Assembly (NCBI GenBank): GCA_963642995.1
Contig: CAVIIZ010000013.1
Span: forward strand, 1 to 37,008
Reading direction: 5' to 3'
Source of the DNA: CAVAWX01 sp963642995
GTDB taxonomy: Bacteria > Actinomycetota > Coriobacteriia > Coriobacteriales > QAMH01
Length of the DNA stretch: 37,008 nucleotides
This document shows positions 7,491-14,324 of the stretch, one piece after another. A program made the translations under genes and the position numbers. Within the stretch, counting starts at the first letter, position 1. Every line of letters begins with the position of its first letter. The notes beneath the pieces are model-generated. The model made no database searches. It was not told the DNA's origin and worked only from the letters and a program-made list of their open reading frames with translations.

Positions 7491-8699
7491 ATGATACTGC
7501 GCGAAAAATACCTCTCCGAATTGCGCCAATGGAGGGGCAAAGACGTCGTCAAGGTCATCACGGGCGTCAGGCGCTGCGGCAAGTCCACGCTCATGGAACA
7601 ATGGGCCAGCGAGCTCGTGAACGACGGCGTGCCGGCCGGCAGCGTGATCTGCATCAACCTCGAGATGGTGGAAAACGAGGGTCTGCTGGAGTACCACGCC
7701 CTGCACGAATCCGTGCTGGGCAGGTGCGAGGGCGACTCGATGCACTACGTGCTGCTCGACGAGGTGCAAAACGTGCCCGACTTCCAGAAGACCATCGACA
7801 GCCTGCAGGCCAGACCCAGCATCGACCTGTACATCACGGGCTCCAATGCGCTGCTTTTGAGCGGCACGCTCGCCACGCTGCTTTCCGGCCGCTACGTGGA
7901 AGTGAAGATGCTGCCCCTTTCCTTCGCAGAGTACGCGCAGGCGCACCCCGAAGACGGCGCGACGCCCTCGCGCCTCTGGTCGAACTATCTCCACGAAGGC
8001 TCGTTTCCCGCCGTCGTGCAGCTCGGCGGCAGCGACTCGCTCGTGTTCGACTACCTCGACGGCATATTGAACACCATCCTGGTGAAGGATGTGGCGCAGC
8101 GCACCAACGGCAGCGCCCCGCTGCTGCGCCGTCTGGCCGCATACCTCTATGACAACGTCGGCAACCTGGCCAGCCCCGCGTCCATCGCCAAGGCGATGAC
8201 AGCCGCCGGCGCCAAGGTCTCCGCGCCCACGGTGTCGCGCTACCTGGAGGCGCTCGAGGCGGCATTCGTCGTGTACCCGGCGCACCGCTTCGACATACGG
8301 GGCAAGCGTGTGCTGAAGCAGGACAGCAAATACTACGCGGTCGACGCGGGGCTGCGGCGCATGCTCTGCTCCAACAACGTGCGCGACACGGGGCGGCTGC
8401 TGGAAAACGTCGTGTTCCTGGAGCTGCTGCGCCGCGAGAAGAGCGTCTACGTGGGCAACGGGCCTTGCGGCGAGATCGACTTCGTGACCAACGGATCTGC
8501 AGGGACGAAGTATTGGCAGGTCTGCGAGACGGTCGCCGACGAGAAGACCCTGCAGCGCGAATTGTCTTCGTTCAAGGGCGCGCGCGACAACTACCCCAAG
8601 ACGCTCATCACGCTCGACGACGCGCGGCCAACGTCTTACGACGGCATCGAGTGCGTGTACGCGCTCGACTGGCTGCTGGAGAGCCGAGAGGCATCATGA
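7491..8699 (+). CDS. AAA_14/DUF4143 family ATPase (first copy)
   Basis: The 402-residue protein has an N-terminal P-loop ATPase (AAA_14): Walker A GVRRCGKS at 25-32, Walker B YVLLDE ending at D90-E91, and a sensor-like LYITGSNALLLSG. The C-terminal DUF4143 half includes KQDSKYYAVDAGLRRML and GEIDFV, the latter resembling part of a decayed restriction-endonuclease-like fold. The family is common and highly variable in gut bacteria; its role is not established, and defence or mobile-element functions are guesses. It overlaps the next start codon by 4 bp (ATGA), so it was once coupled to an AlbA_2-type gene now truncated. AT-rich upstream DNA suggests horizontal gain. Confidence 0.85.
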   Translation: MILREKYLSELRQWRGKDVVKVITGVRRCGKSTLMEQWASELVNDGVPAGSVICINLEMVENEGLLEYHALHESVLGRCEGDSMHYVLLDEVQNVPDFQKTIDSLQARPSIDLYITGSNALLLSGTLATLLSGRYVEVKMLPLSFAEYAQAHPEDGATPSRLWSNYLHEGSFPAVVQLGGSDSLVFDYLDGILNTILVKDVAQRTNGSAPLLRRLAAYLYDNVGNLASPASIAKAMTAAGAKVSAPTVSRYLEALEAAFVVYPAHRFDIRGKRVLKQDSKYYAVDAGLRRMLCSNNVRDTGRLLENVVFLELLRREKSVYVGNGPCGEIDFVTNGSAGTKYWQVCETVADEKTLQRELSSFKGARDNYPKTLITLDDARPTSYDGIECVYALDWLLESREAS

Positions 8700-8743
8700 A
8701 GCTAGATGCTGCTGAGGGCGAACACCTCGAGTTCAAGCAATAG
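8696..8743 (+). pseudogene. Stump of an AlbA_2-domain gene
   Basis: ATG 8696 overlaps the ATPase stop. The 15 residues MKLDAAEGEHLEFKQ end at TAG 8741-8743. E-x-x-x-LEFKQ is the standard opening of Schlafen AlbA_2-type regulators such as the intact one at 18510-20021. Just after, another frame reads LLRELVDDGIGFF before TGA, possibly the far end of the same gene after an internal deletion. The identification rests on a very short motif. Confidence 0.4.
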
Positions 8744-8786
8744 GGCTGCTGAGGGAGCTGGTGGATGACGGCATCGGATTTTTTGC

Positions 8787-8838
8787 TTGACAAAAAGTTC
8801 GCAGCGGTTAACATCTTGGTTTGCACAGGCTAACTTTA
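8787..8838 (+). promoter_or_regulatory. feoA promoter with iron-box-like site
   Basis: TTGACA (8787-8792), a 16-nt spacer and TAACAT (8809-8814) make a promoter. Around the expected start of transcription lies AGGCTAACTTTA (8827-8838), the same 12-mer found before feoB at 9321-9332. GGCTAAC resembles a half-site of the DtxR/IdeR iron-repressor box. Confidence 0.5.
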
Positions 8839-8954
8839 CCGATGGGGCTGCGGCGCGTGGGCGTGGCAGCCGGAGGCGGCGCGGCGCGGGAGCGTTGCGA
8901 AACGAGGCGCCCGCGCAGCTCGCTTGCGGGCTTGCGGCGCGAGATGAAAGGCAG

Positions 8955-9188
8955 ATGAGGCAGATGACGCTCAACGACGTGAAAACAGGCGATTCCTGCG
9001 AGGTCGTGCGCTTGAACGACAAGGGCCAGACGCGCCGGCGCATCATGGACATGGGCATCACGAAGGGCGCGAAGATCTCGGTGCAAAAGGTCGCCCCGCT
9101 GGGAGACCCCATCGAGCTGAACGTGCGCGGCTACCGCTTGAGCCTGCGCAAGTCCGACGCGCGCGGCATCGAGGTCGTCCCCGCGTAG
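8955..9188 (+). CDS. feoA: FeoA, ferrous iron transport accessory protein
   Basis: The 77-residue SH3-like protein has the usual FeoA sequence: a start with MTLNDVKTGDSCEVVRLND, then RRRIMDMGITKGAKISVQKVAPLGDPIELNVRG in the middle, ending LRKSDARGIEV. FeoA acts in the cytoplasm with FeoB and is thought to tune its activity. The start is either ATG 8955 (after AAAGG) or ATG 8964; the frame is open further upstream, but that part is GC-rich noise. It is separated from feoB by a terminator and a second iron-box-like site, so the two genes can be expressed separately. Confidence 0.9.
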   Translation: MRQMTLNDVKTGDSCEVVRLNDKGQTRRRIMDMGITKGAKISVQKVAPLGDPIELNVRGYRLSLRKSDARGIEVVPA

Positions 9189-9274
9189 GGGCGCCTTTCC
9201 CGGGGAGCACGCCTTCCCCTGTGCCGCGCGGGCGCCTTCCTCGCCTCGCGGCACACGGTTTCAGGGTTTCGAGA

Positions 9275-9302
9275 GGGGCGGCCCGCAAAGCCGCCCCCTT
9301 TT
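9275..9302 (+). terminator. Terminator between feoA and feoB
   Basis: GGGGCGGC pairs with GCCGCCCC across a 7-nt loop, followed by CTTTT. A second, looser inverted repeat (9221-9228 with 9247-9254) precedes it. Confidence 0.65.
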
Positions 9303-9319
9303 CGGCACAAGGGTAAGCA

Positions 9320-9337
9320 GAGGCTAACTTTAGCCTC
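9320..9337 (+). promoter_or_regulatory. Palindromic iron-box-like operator before feoB
   Basis: GAGGCTAACTTTAGCCTC is a 7+4+7 perfect palindrome 22 bases before the feoB ATG. It shares AGGCTAACTTTA with the feoA site. It is consistent with a dimeric DtxR/IdeR-type repressor; no regulator gene lies in the window. Confidence 0.55.
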
Positions 9338-9359
9338 GGACAGAAAGGGCACGACGAAC

Positions 9360-11885
9360 ATGAGCTGCACTATCGCGTTGGTGGGCAACCCGAACTCGGG
9401 CAAGACCACCCTCTTCAACCAGATGACGGGCAACCACCAATACACAGGCAACTGGCCCGGCGTGACCGTCGAGCGCAAGACCGGCAACCTGCGCGGCGAC
9501 ACGAGCGTGCAGTTCGTCGACCTGCCCGGCATCTACTCGCTGTTGCCGTACTCCTCAGACGAGGTGGTCGCGCGCACCTTCCTCGAGGAAGGCGAGCCGG
9601 ACGCCATCATCGACTGCGTGGACGCCTCCAACCTGGAGCGCAACCTCTACCTGACCACGCAGCTCATGGAGTTCGGCGTGCCGGTGGTCGTGGCGCTGAA
9701 CCAGATGGACATCGTGCGCAAGCGCGGCTACACCATCAAGAGCCGCGAGCTGGAAAAGGTGCTGGGCGTGCCCGTCGTCGAGGTCTCGGCGCTGAAAGGC
9801 GAGGGCATCGCCGAAGTGGTGAAGGCCGCGACCTGCGCCGCCGAGGCGGGCGAGGCTCCGCGCCCCGTGCGCTTCTCCTCCGAGCTGGAGACCTACCTCA
9901 AGCAGGTGGAAGAGCATCTGCCGGCCGACATCCCGGCCGCCCTGCGCCGCTACCATGCCATCAAGTTCTTCGAGCGCGACGCCGAGATCGTCGCCGAGCA
10001 CGGCAAGACCGAGGCCATCGACAAGATCGTCATCGACGCCGAGAGCGCCTTCGACGACGCCTCCGACGCCATCATCACCAACGAGCGCTTCAAGTTCATC
10101 GAGGGGTTCGTCTCGCGCGTGCACAAGCGCTCCATCTCCGGGCTCACGCGCACCGAGGCCATCGACCGCGTGGTCTTGAACCGCGTGGCGGCCATCCCCA
10201 TCTTCGTCGCGATCATCGCCTTGATCTACTACATCTCGATATCGACGGTGGGCACCATCGCAACCGACTGGGCAAACGACGGCGTCTTCGGCGAGGGCTT
10301 TTTCATCGGAGCCGGCCAGGAGCAATACGACGAGGCGAAGGGCGCCTACGACGAGGCGCAAGGCCAGATCGGCGCGTTTCTCGCGGCGGCCGAGCAAAAG
10401 GGCGTCGACACCGCCCAGGTGGCGACGTTTGTCGGGGAGAAAGCCGAGGAGGGTGCCGACCCGGGTTCGGCGGCCGGCAAGGAGGCCATTGCGAAGTTCA
10501 CCGCCGATGCAGCCGGCGTGCAGACGAGCTATGCCACGGTAGACGAGGAAACGGGCGAGGCGAGCACGTCGCAGGTGGATGCGTCCACCTTCGCGGAGGC
10601 GGTGCAGGTCCAAAAGCCCGACCCCGCCGCCTTCGGCTTTTGGGTGCCCGGCATCCCGACGCTCGTGGAAAACGGCTTGAAATCGGTGGGCTGCGCCGAC
10701 TGGCTGCAAGACCTGATCTTGAACGGCATCATCGCCGGCGTGGGCGCGGTGCTGGGCTTCGTGCCGCAGATCATGATCTTGTTCTTCTTGCTGGCCATAC
10801 TGGAGGGCTGCGGCTACATGGCGCGCGTCACCTTCATCCTCGACCGGCTGTTCCGCCGCTTCGGCCTGTCGGGCAAGACCTTCATCCCGATGATCGTGGG
10901 CACGGGCTGCGGCGTGCCGGGCATCATGGCGTCGCGCACCATCGAGTCCGAGGCCTCGCGGCACCTGACCGTCATGACGACGACCTTCATGCCCTGCTCG
11001 GCCAAGCTGCCCATCATCGCCTTGATCGCCACGGCGTTTTTCGGCGGCGCCTGGTGGGTCGCGCCGTTTGCCTATTTCCTCGGCATCTTCTCCATCGTCG
11101 TGAGCGGCATCATGCTGCGCAAGACCAAGCCCTTCATCGGCGAGACGACGCCCTACATCATGGAGCTGCCCGAATACCGCCTGCCGCGCTTCGTGGACCT
11201 GCTGCGCAGCATGTGGGAGCGCGCGTGGGCCTTCATCAAGAAGGCGGGCACCGTCATCTTGGCGGCCACCATCATCGTGTGGTTCTTGTCCGGCTACGGC
11301 TTCGAGGACGGCGTGTTCTGCGCGGTCTCGAACTCCGACAACTCGCTGCTCGCGGCCTTCGGCAACGCGATCGCGTGGATCTTCGTCCCGCTGGGGTGGG
11401 GCAACTGGGAGGCCGCCTCGGCGACCGTCACCGGTTTTCTGGCCAAGGAAAACCTCGTCTCCACCATGGCGGTGCTCTACGGCGGCGACCCGAGCGTGCC
11501 CTGGACGCTCACCTTCGGCGCCGGCCTGGCCGAGCTCAACGGCGGCGTGGTGGCCGTGGGCGTCGCGGCGGCGTTCAGCTTCATGGTGTTCAACCTGCTG
11601 TGCGCGCCGTGCTTTGCGGCCATGGGCGCGATCAAGCGCGAGATGGGCGGCTTCAACAAGTGGTTCTGGGCGGCGCTGGGCTACGAGTGCGGCTACGCAT
11701 GGGTCATGGCCACCATCATCTTCCAGCTGTCCGCGTGGGCGCTCACGGGCACCTTCACCGCCTTCACCCTGCTGGGCATCGCGTTGCTCGCCTTCATCTT
11801 GTTCATGCTGTTTCGCCCGTTTCCCAAAGGGCGCGAGGCCGAGGGCACGGCTGTTCCCGCGGCCGCAGCCGGCGACGCGGCGTAG
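9360..11885 (+). CDS. feoB: FeoB, ferrous iron transporter with N-terminal GTPase
   Basis: The 841-residue protein imports Fe(II). The G domain has GNPNSGKT (9-16), the switch region around NWPGVTVERKTG, DLPG, NQMD and a late SALKG. The membrane part carries the Gate regions with GTGCGVPGIMASRTI and the later AAFSFMVFNLLCAPCFAA. Its length exceeds many FeoBs because about 118 mostly hydrophilic residues (roughly 303-420) follow the first membrane helix, rich in Glu, Ala, Asp and Gln, including EQYDEAKGAYDEAQGQ. That stretch should face outside the cytoplasm. The start ATG follows AAAGGG. Regulation is probably by iron through the palindrome at 9320-9337. A terminator follows at 11937. Confidence 0.95.
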   Translation: MSCTIALVGNPNSGKTTLFNQMTGNHQYTGNWPGVTVERKTGNLRGDTSVQFVDLPGIYSLLPYSSDEVVARTFLEEGEPDAIIDCVDASNLERNLYLTTQLMEFGVPVVVALNQMDIVRKRGYTIKSRELEKVLGVPVVEVSALKGEGIAEVVKAATCAAEAGEAPRPVRFSSELETYLKQVEEHLPADIPAALRRYHAIKFFERDAEIVAEHGKTEAIDKIVIDAESAFDDASDAIITNERFKFIEGFVSRVHKRSISGLTRTEAIDRVVLNRVAAIPIFVAIIALIYYISISTVGTIATDWANDGVFGEGFFIGAGQEQYDEAKGAYDEAQGQIGAFLAAAEQKGVDTAQVATFVGEKAEEGADPGSAAGKEAIAKFTADAAGVQTSYATVDEETGEASTSQVDASTFAEAVQVQKPDPAAFGFWVPGIPTLVENGLKSVGCADWLQDLILNGIIAGVGAVLGFVPQIMILFFLLAILEGCGYMARVTFILDRLFRRFGLSGKTFIPMIVGTGCGVPGIMASRTIESEASRHLTVMTTTFMPCSAKLPIIALIATAFFGGAWWVAPFAYFLGIFSIVVSGIMLRKTKPFIGETTPYIMELPEYRLPRFVDLLRSMWERAWAFIKKAGTVILAATIIVWFLSGYGFEDGVFCAVSNSDNSLLAAFGNAIAWIFVPLGWGNWEAASATVTGFLAKENLVSTMAVLYGGDPSVPWTLTFGAGLAELNGGVVAVGVAAAFSFMVFNLLCAPCFAAMGAIKREMGGFNKWFWAALGYECGYAWVMATIIFQLSAWALTGTFTAFTLLGIALLAFILFMLFRPFPKGREAEGTAVPAAAAGDAA

Positions 11886-11936
11886 GGGGTGATGGCGCGC
11901 CGGCGCTATGGGCGCGCGACATAGGGTTGCAGACGG

Positions 11937-11970
11937 GCTGCCGCGGGGTTCGCGCCTCGCGGCAGCTTTT
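11937..11970 (+). terminator. Terminator of feoB
   Basis: GCTGCCGCG pairs with CGCGGCAGC across a 12-nt loop and is followed by TTTT. It stands 51 bases after the feoB stop and immediately before the hipBA promoter. Confidence 0.65.
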
Positions 11971-11993
11971 ATGCTCGGGTGCAACCATTGCCA

Positions 11994-12030
11994 TATACTG
12001 CGTAACGCAATATCATGCGTAACGAAATAT
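11994..12030 (+). promoter_or_regulatory. hipBA promoter and direct-repeat operator
   Basis: TATACT (11994-11999) is the best -10. It is followed by two copies of a 15-mer, TGCGTAACGCAATAT (11999-12013) and TGCGTAACGAAATAT (12016-12030), at a 17-bp period. The first contains the near-palindrome TGCGTAACGCA. Position and repetition fit autorepression by the HipB-like protein. Confidence 0.5.
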
Positions 12031-12056
12031 TTTGCATATCGAGGCTGGAGCAGGAC

Positions 12057-12383
12057 ATGCGGACACAGGTGAATTCGAGTGCCGAGGCGGGCGGCATCGT
12101 GCGCAGGGTGCGCGAGGATGCGGGGCTGTCGCGCTCCGCGCTTGCCGCCGAGGCGAAGGTCAGCCCCAGGACCTTGTTCGCGTTCGAGCGCGGCTGCAAC
12201 GACAACATCGGGCTCGCGTCCTTCATCCGCATGCTGTCCGCGCTCGGCCTGACCCTCTCGGTGGACGACGGGAAGGGCGGCGGCGCGCCCGCGGCCGGCG
12301 CAGGCGCGCCCGACGGTGCGGCCTTTCACGGCAAATGGGAAGAGCTGGGCGAGACCTGGCGCCTTGACGGAGACGGGCAATGA
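12057..12383 (+). CDS. hipB: HipB-like antitoxin (XRE-type helix-turn-helix)
   Basis: The 108-residue protein has one helix-turn-helix: IVRRVREDAGLSRSALAAEA, then KVSPRTLFAFERG and a closing IRMLSALGLTLSV, as in HipB-like Cro/C1-type regulators. The tail after residue 80 is Gly/Ala-rich with a final WEELGETWRLDG segment. In HipBA pairs the antitoxin binds the kinase and represses the operon. ATG 12057 is preferred over ATG 12015 because GGAG (12047-12050) is well placed. Its stop overlaps the hipA start (ATGA), which implies coupled translation. Confidence 0.8.
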   Translation: MRTQVNSSAEAGGIVRRVREDAGLSRSALAAEAKVSPRTLFAFERGCNDNIGLASFIRMLSALGLTLSVDDGKGGGAPAAGAGAPDGAAFHGKWEELGETWRLDGDGQ

Positions 12384-13687
12384 GCACACGCCGACACTCC
12401 CAGCTCGCGGTCTTCATCGGCGACGTGCGCTGCGGCACGCTGGCAGAGGCGGTCACCGGCGCCCTGAGCTTTAAATACGACGCCGGCTACGAGGGGGTGC
12501 CCCTGTCGCTTTCCATGCCTATAGGCTTGGCCGAATACGGCGACCGCGTCGCGCGCCCCTATTTCATGGGGCTTCTGCCCGACGAGGAGGCGACGCGTGC
12601 CGCCATCGGTGCGAAGTACGGCGTCTCGGGGGACAACCCCTTCAGGCTGCTCGCATGCATCGGGGGCGATTGCCCTGGCGCCGTCCGCGTCCTTGCCGAC
12701 GACGACGCCGATGGCACGTGGACGAGCCCTGCTGCCCTGGTCGAGCTTTCGGACGAAGACATCGCCGCCCTCTTGGCCGCCGTAAGGGAAGACGCGTCGG
12801 CCGCGTGGACGGGGCGGGCGGATTCGGGCGGTCGGTGGTCGCTGGGCGGTTGCCAGGCAAAGCTTGCCCTCTGCCGGCGCGGTGGCACGTGGTTTCGCTG
12901 TGAGGGCAGCGCGCCCAGCACGCATATCCTGAAGCCGGGCGTCGCCGGCATGGACAACCAGGCTCTCGTCGAGTACCTCTCCATGAGGGTGGCCGACGCG
13001 ATTGGCTTGCCGACGGCCGGGGTGTCCTTCGAGCGTTTCGAGGATGAATGGGCCGTCGTCATCGAGCGCTACGACCGCGCGCGAAACGGACAGATGGTCG
13101 AGAGAATTCACCAGGAAGACCTCTGCCAGGCACTCGGCGTCTCCCCACTTCGGAAATACGCCGACCAAGGCGGTCCGAGCACGCCGCAGATCCTTGCATT
13201 GCTCAGGGAAACGGGCGCGCACGCCCGCGACAATGCTTACAGGTTCGTGCTCTACCTGTTCTTCAACTACCTGGCCGGCGCGACGGATGCCCATGCCAAG
13301 AACCACTCGCTCGTCTTTCCCGCCGCCGGCCAGGTCAGGCTGGCGCCCCTCTACGATGTCGCGTCCATCGCGCCGTACAAAAGCTTGGCCCCGAGCCGGC
13401 GCAAGCCCCTGCGCGCTGCCCTTTCGATTGGGGGCGAGAACCGTTTCGGCTTCGTCGGCGGCGAAGAGGTCGAGAAGATGGTCGGGCAGTGCGGCCTCGA
13501 GGAGTGCGGGCTGGGGGCGAAGATGTTGAAGCGCCGCTTCGCGAAGATGGCCGAGGCGATTCCGCCTGCTTTGGCCGCCGAGCTGGAGCGCGCAGCGGCC
13601 GACGGGCTGCCCGGCGTCGAGCGGCTTGCCGGCCCCATGCTGAAGGAAATCGCCGCAAACTGCAGGCGCACCCTCTCCGCCCTCTAG
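12380..13687 (+). CDS. hipA: HipA-like serine/threonine kinase toxin
   Basis: The 435-residue protein keeps the HipA kinase landmarks: Gly-rich loop SLGGCQAKLAL with candidate autophosphorylation Ser154, ATP-binding Lys185 in STHILKP, VIERYDR, the diagnostic IHQEDLCQALG, catalytic Asp303 in GATDAHAKN and metal-binding Asp326 in LAPLYDVAS. E. coli HipA phosphorylates glutamyl-tRNA synthetase and triggers persistence; the target here is inferred only by family. All active-site residues are present, so it looks functional. The N-terminal HipA_1 subdomain (about 8-105) is also present. It is co-transcribed with the HipB-like gene, with a 4-bp overlap. Confidence 0.92.
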   Translation: MSTRRHSQLAVFIGDVRCGTLAEAVTGALSFKYDAGYEGVPLSLSMPIGLAEYGDRVARPYFMGLLPDEEATRAAIGAKYGVSGDNPFRLLACIGGDCPGAVRVLADDDADGTWTSPAALVELSDEDIAALLAAVREDASAAWTGRADSGGRWSLGGCQAKLALCRRGGTWFRCEGSAPSTHILKPGVAGMDNQALVEYLSMRVADAIGLPTAGVSFERFEDEWAVVIERYDRARNGQMVERIHQEDLCQALGVSPLRKYADQGGPSTPQILALLRETGAHARDNAYRFVLYLFFNYLAGATDAHAKNHSLVFPAAGQVRLAPLYDVASIAPYKSLAPSRRKPLRAALSIGGENRFGFVGGEEVEKMVGQCGLEECGLGAKMLKRRFAKMAEAIPPALAAELERAAADGLPGVERLAGPMLKEIAANCRRTLSAL

Positions 13688-13757
13688 CCGCCCGCCAACT
13701 TGCTCGCGGGAACCGGATTTCGCGCTTTCGGCAGTTTCACTGTGTGCGGTATCGCCG

Positions 13758-13946
13758 TTGACAGGGGCTTTGCGCTATGGTGAAAGCCTCGCAGGCGAGT
13801 TCGACGGCGCATCTTATTCCCTCTCTAAGCTGGCGGCTGAATTGTTGGGCAATCCCGAGGCCAGCGTGCAAGGCCCGGCGTATTTCACCTACGAGCGCAG
13901 GCGCTTGACCGATTTGCGCGATGAAGCCGAAAGCGGCGTCCTCTAG
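13758..13946 (+). pseudogene. C-terminal fragment of an unidentified gene
   Basis: A 62-residue frame from TTG 13758 ends in TYERRRLTDLRDEAESGVL. There is no Shine-Dalgarno. Its last 20 codons are homologous to DNA at 15636-15698 beyond the second ATPase. Several differences there are synonymous in this frame (GAT/GAC, TTG/CTG, GCC/GCG), which argues that this strand was coding in an ancestor. The family is unknown. Confidence 0.35.
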
Positions 13947-14092
13947 CTTGTTTTGAGCCAGCGCATGCGCGCTGGATTCCAACGCGTATGCGTGTGTGCC
14001 CTCTCGAAGACCGGCATGTAGAGTTTCCGCGCTATCTGCTGTGCGCTGTTCAACTCGGGGGCGATACCGCCGATTTTGGCTTGGCGAGCCAT
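13943..14092 (-). pseudogene. Short minus-strand frame, possible N-terminal gene fragment
   Basis: ATG 14092 begins MARQAKIGGIAPELNSAQQI and runs 49 residues to TAG at 13945-13943. That stop overlaps, head to head, the stop of the fragment on the other strand (shared CTAG). A GAGGGA lies 11 bases before the ATG. The opening looks protein-like, while the last 17 residues (His, Arg, Trp-rich) do not, so a deletion may have cut the gene. No family recognised. Confidence 0.25.
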
Positions 14093-14253
14093 TTTTTCGG
14101 TCCCTCGCTGTTTTCAGCGGGCAGCACGAGTTGCTGCGACTAACGCTAGCGTGCAAGCGGGTGCCGCGGAGTGGCGCGTCGCGTCTTTCCTGAACCATGA
14201 AAGAGCTCGGAGGCGTTCGGATAGAAATGACAATCAAGATTCATCCTTGAATT

Positions 14254-14312
14254 AGCGAAAATTTGCGAAAACAAGGACGAGTTTTATCAAAAATCTGCGA
14301 AAATCAGGACGA
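14254..14312 (+). promoter_or_regulatory. Repeats upstream of the second DUF4143 ATPase
   Basis: GCGAAAA occurs three times (14255, 14265, 14297). The second and third sit in an 18-bp imperfect direct repeat: TTGCGAAAACAAGGACGA at 14263-14280 and CTGCGAAAATCAGGACGA at 14295-14312. Offsets of 10 and 32 bp are close to one and three helical turns. The region is AT-rich and ends at the Shine-Dalgarno. Confidence 0.5.
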
Positions 14313-14324
14313 AAGGAGGTCGCA

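Noticed and set aside
9555..12389. 944-codon minus-strand frame opposite feoB
   Set aside because: His/Arg/Gly-rich antisense shadow of feoB caused by high GC third positions; no domain and no ribosome site.
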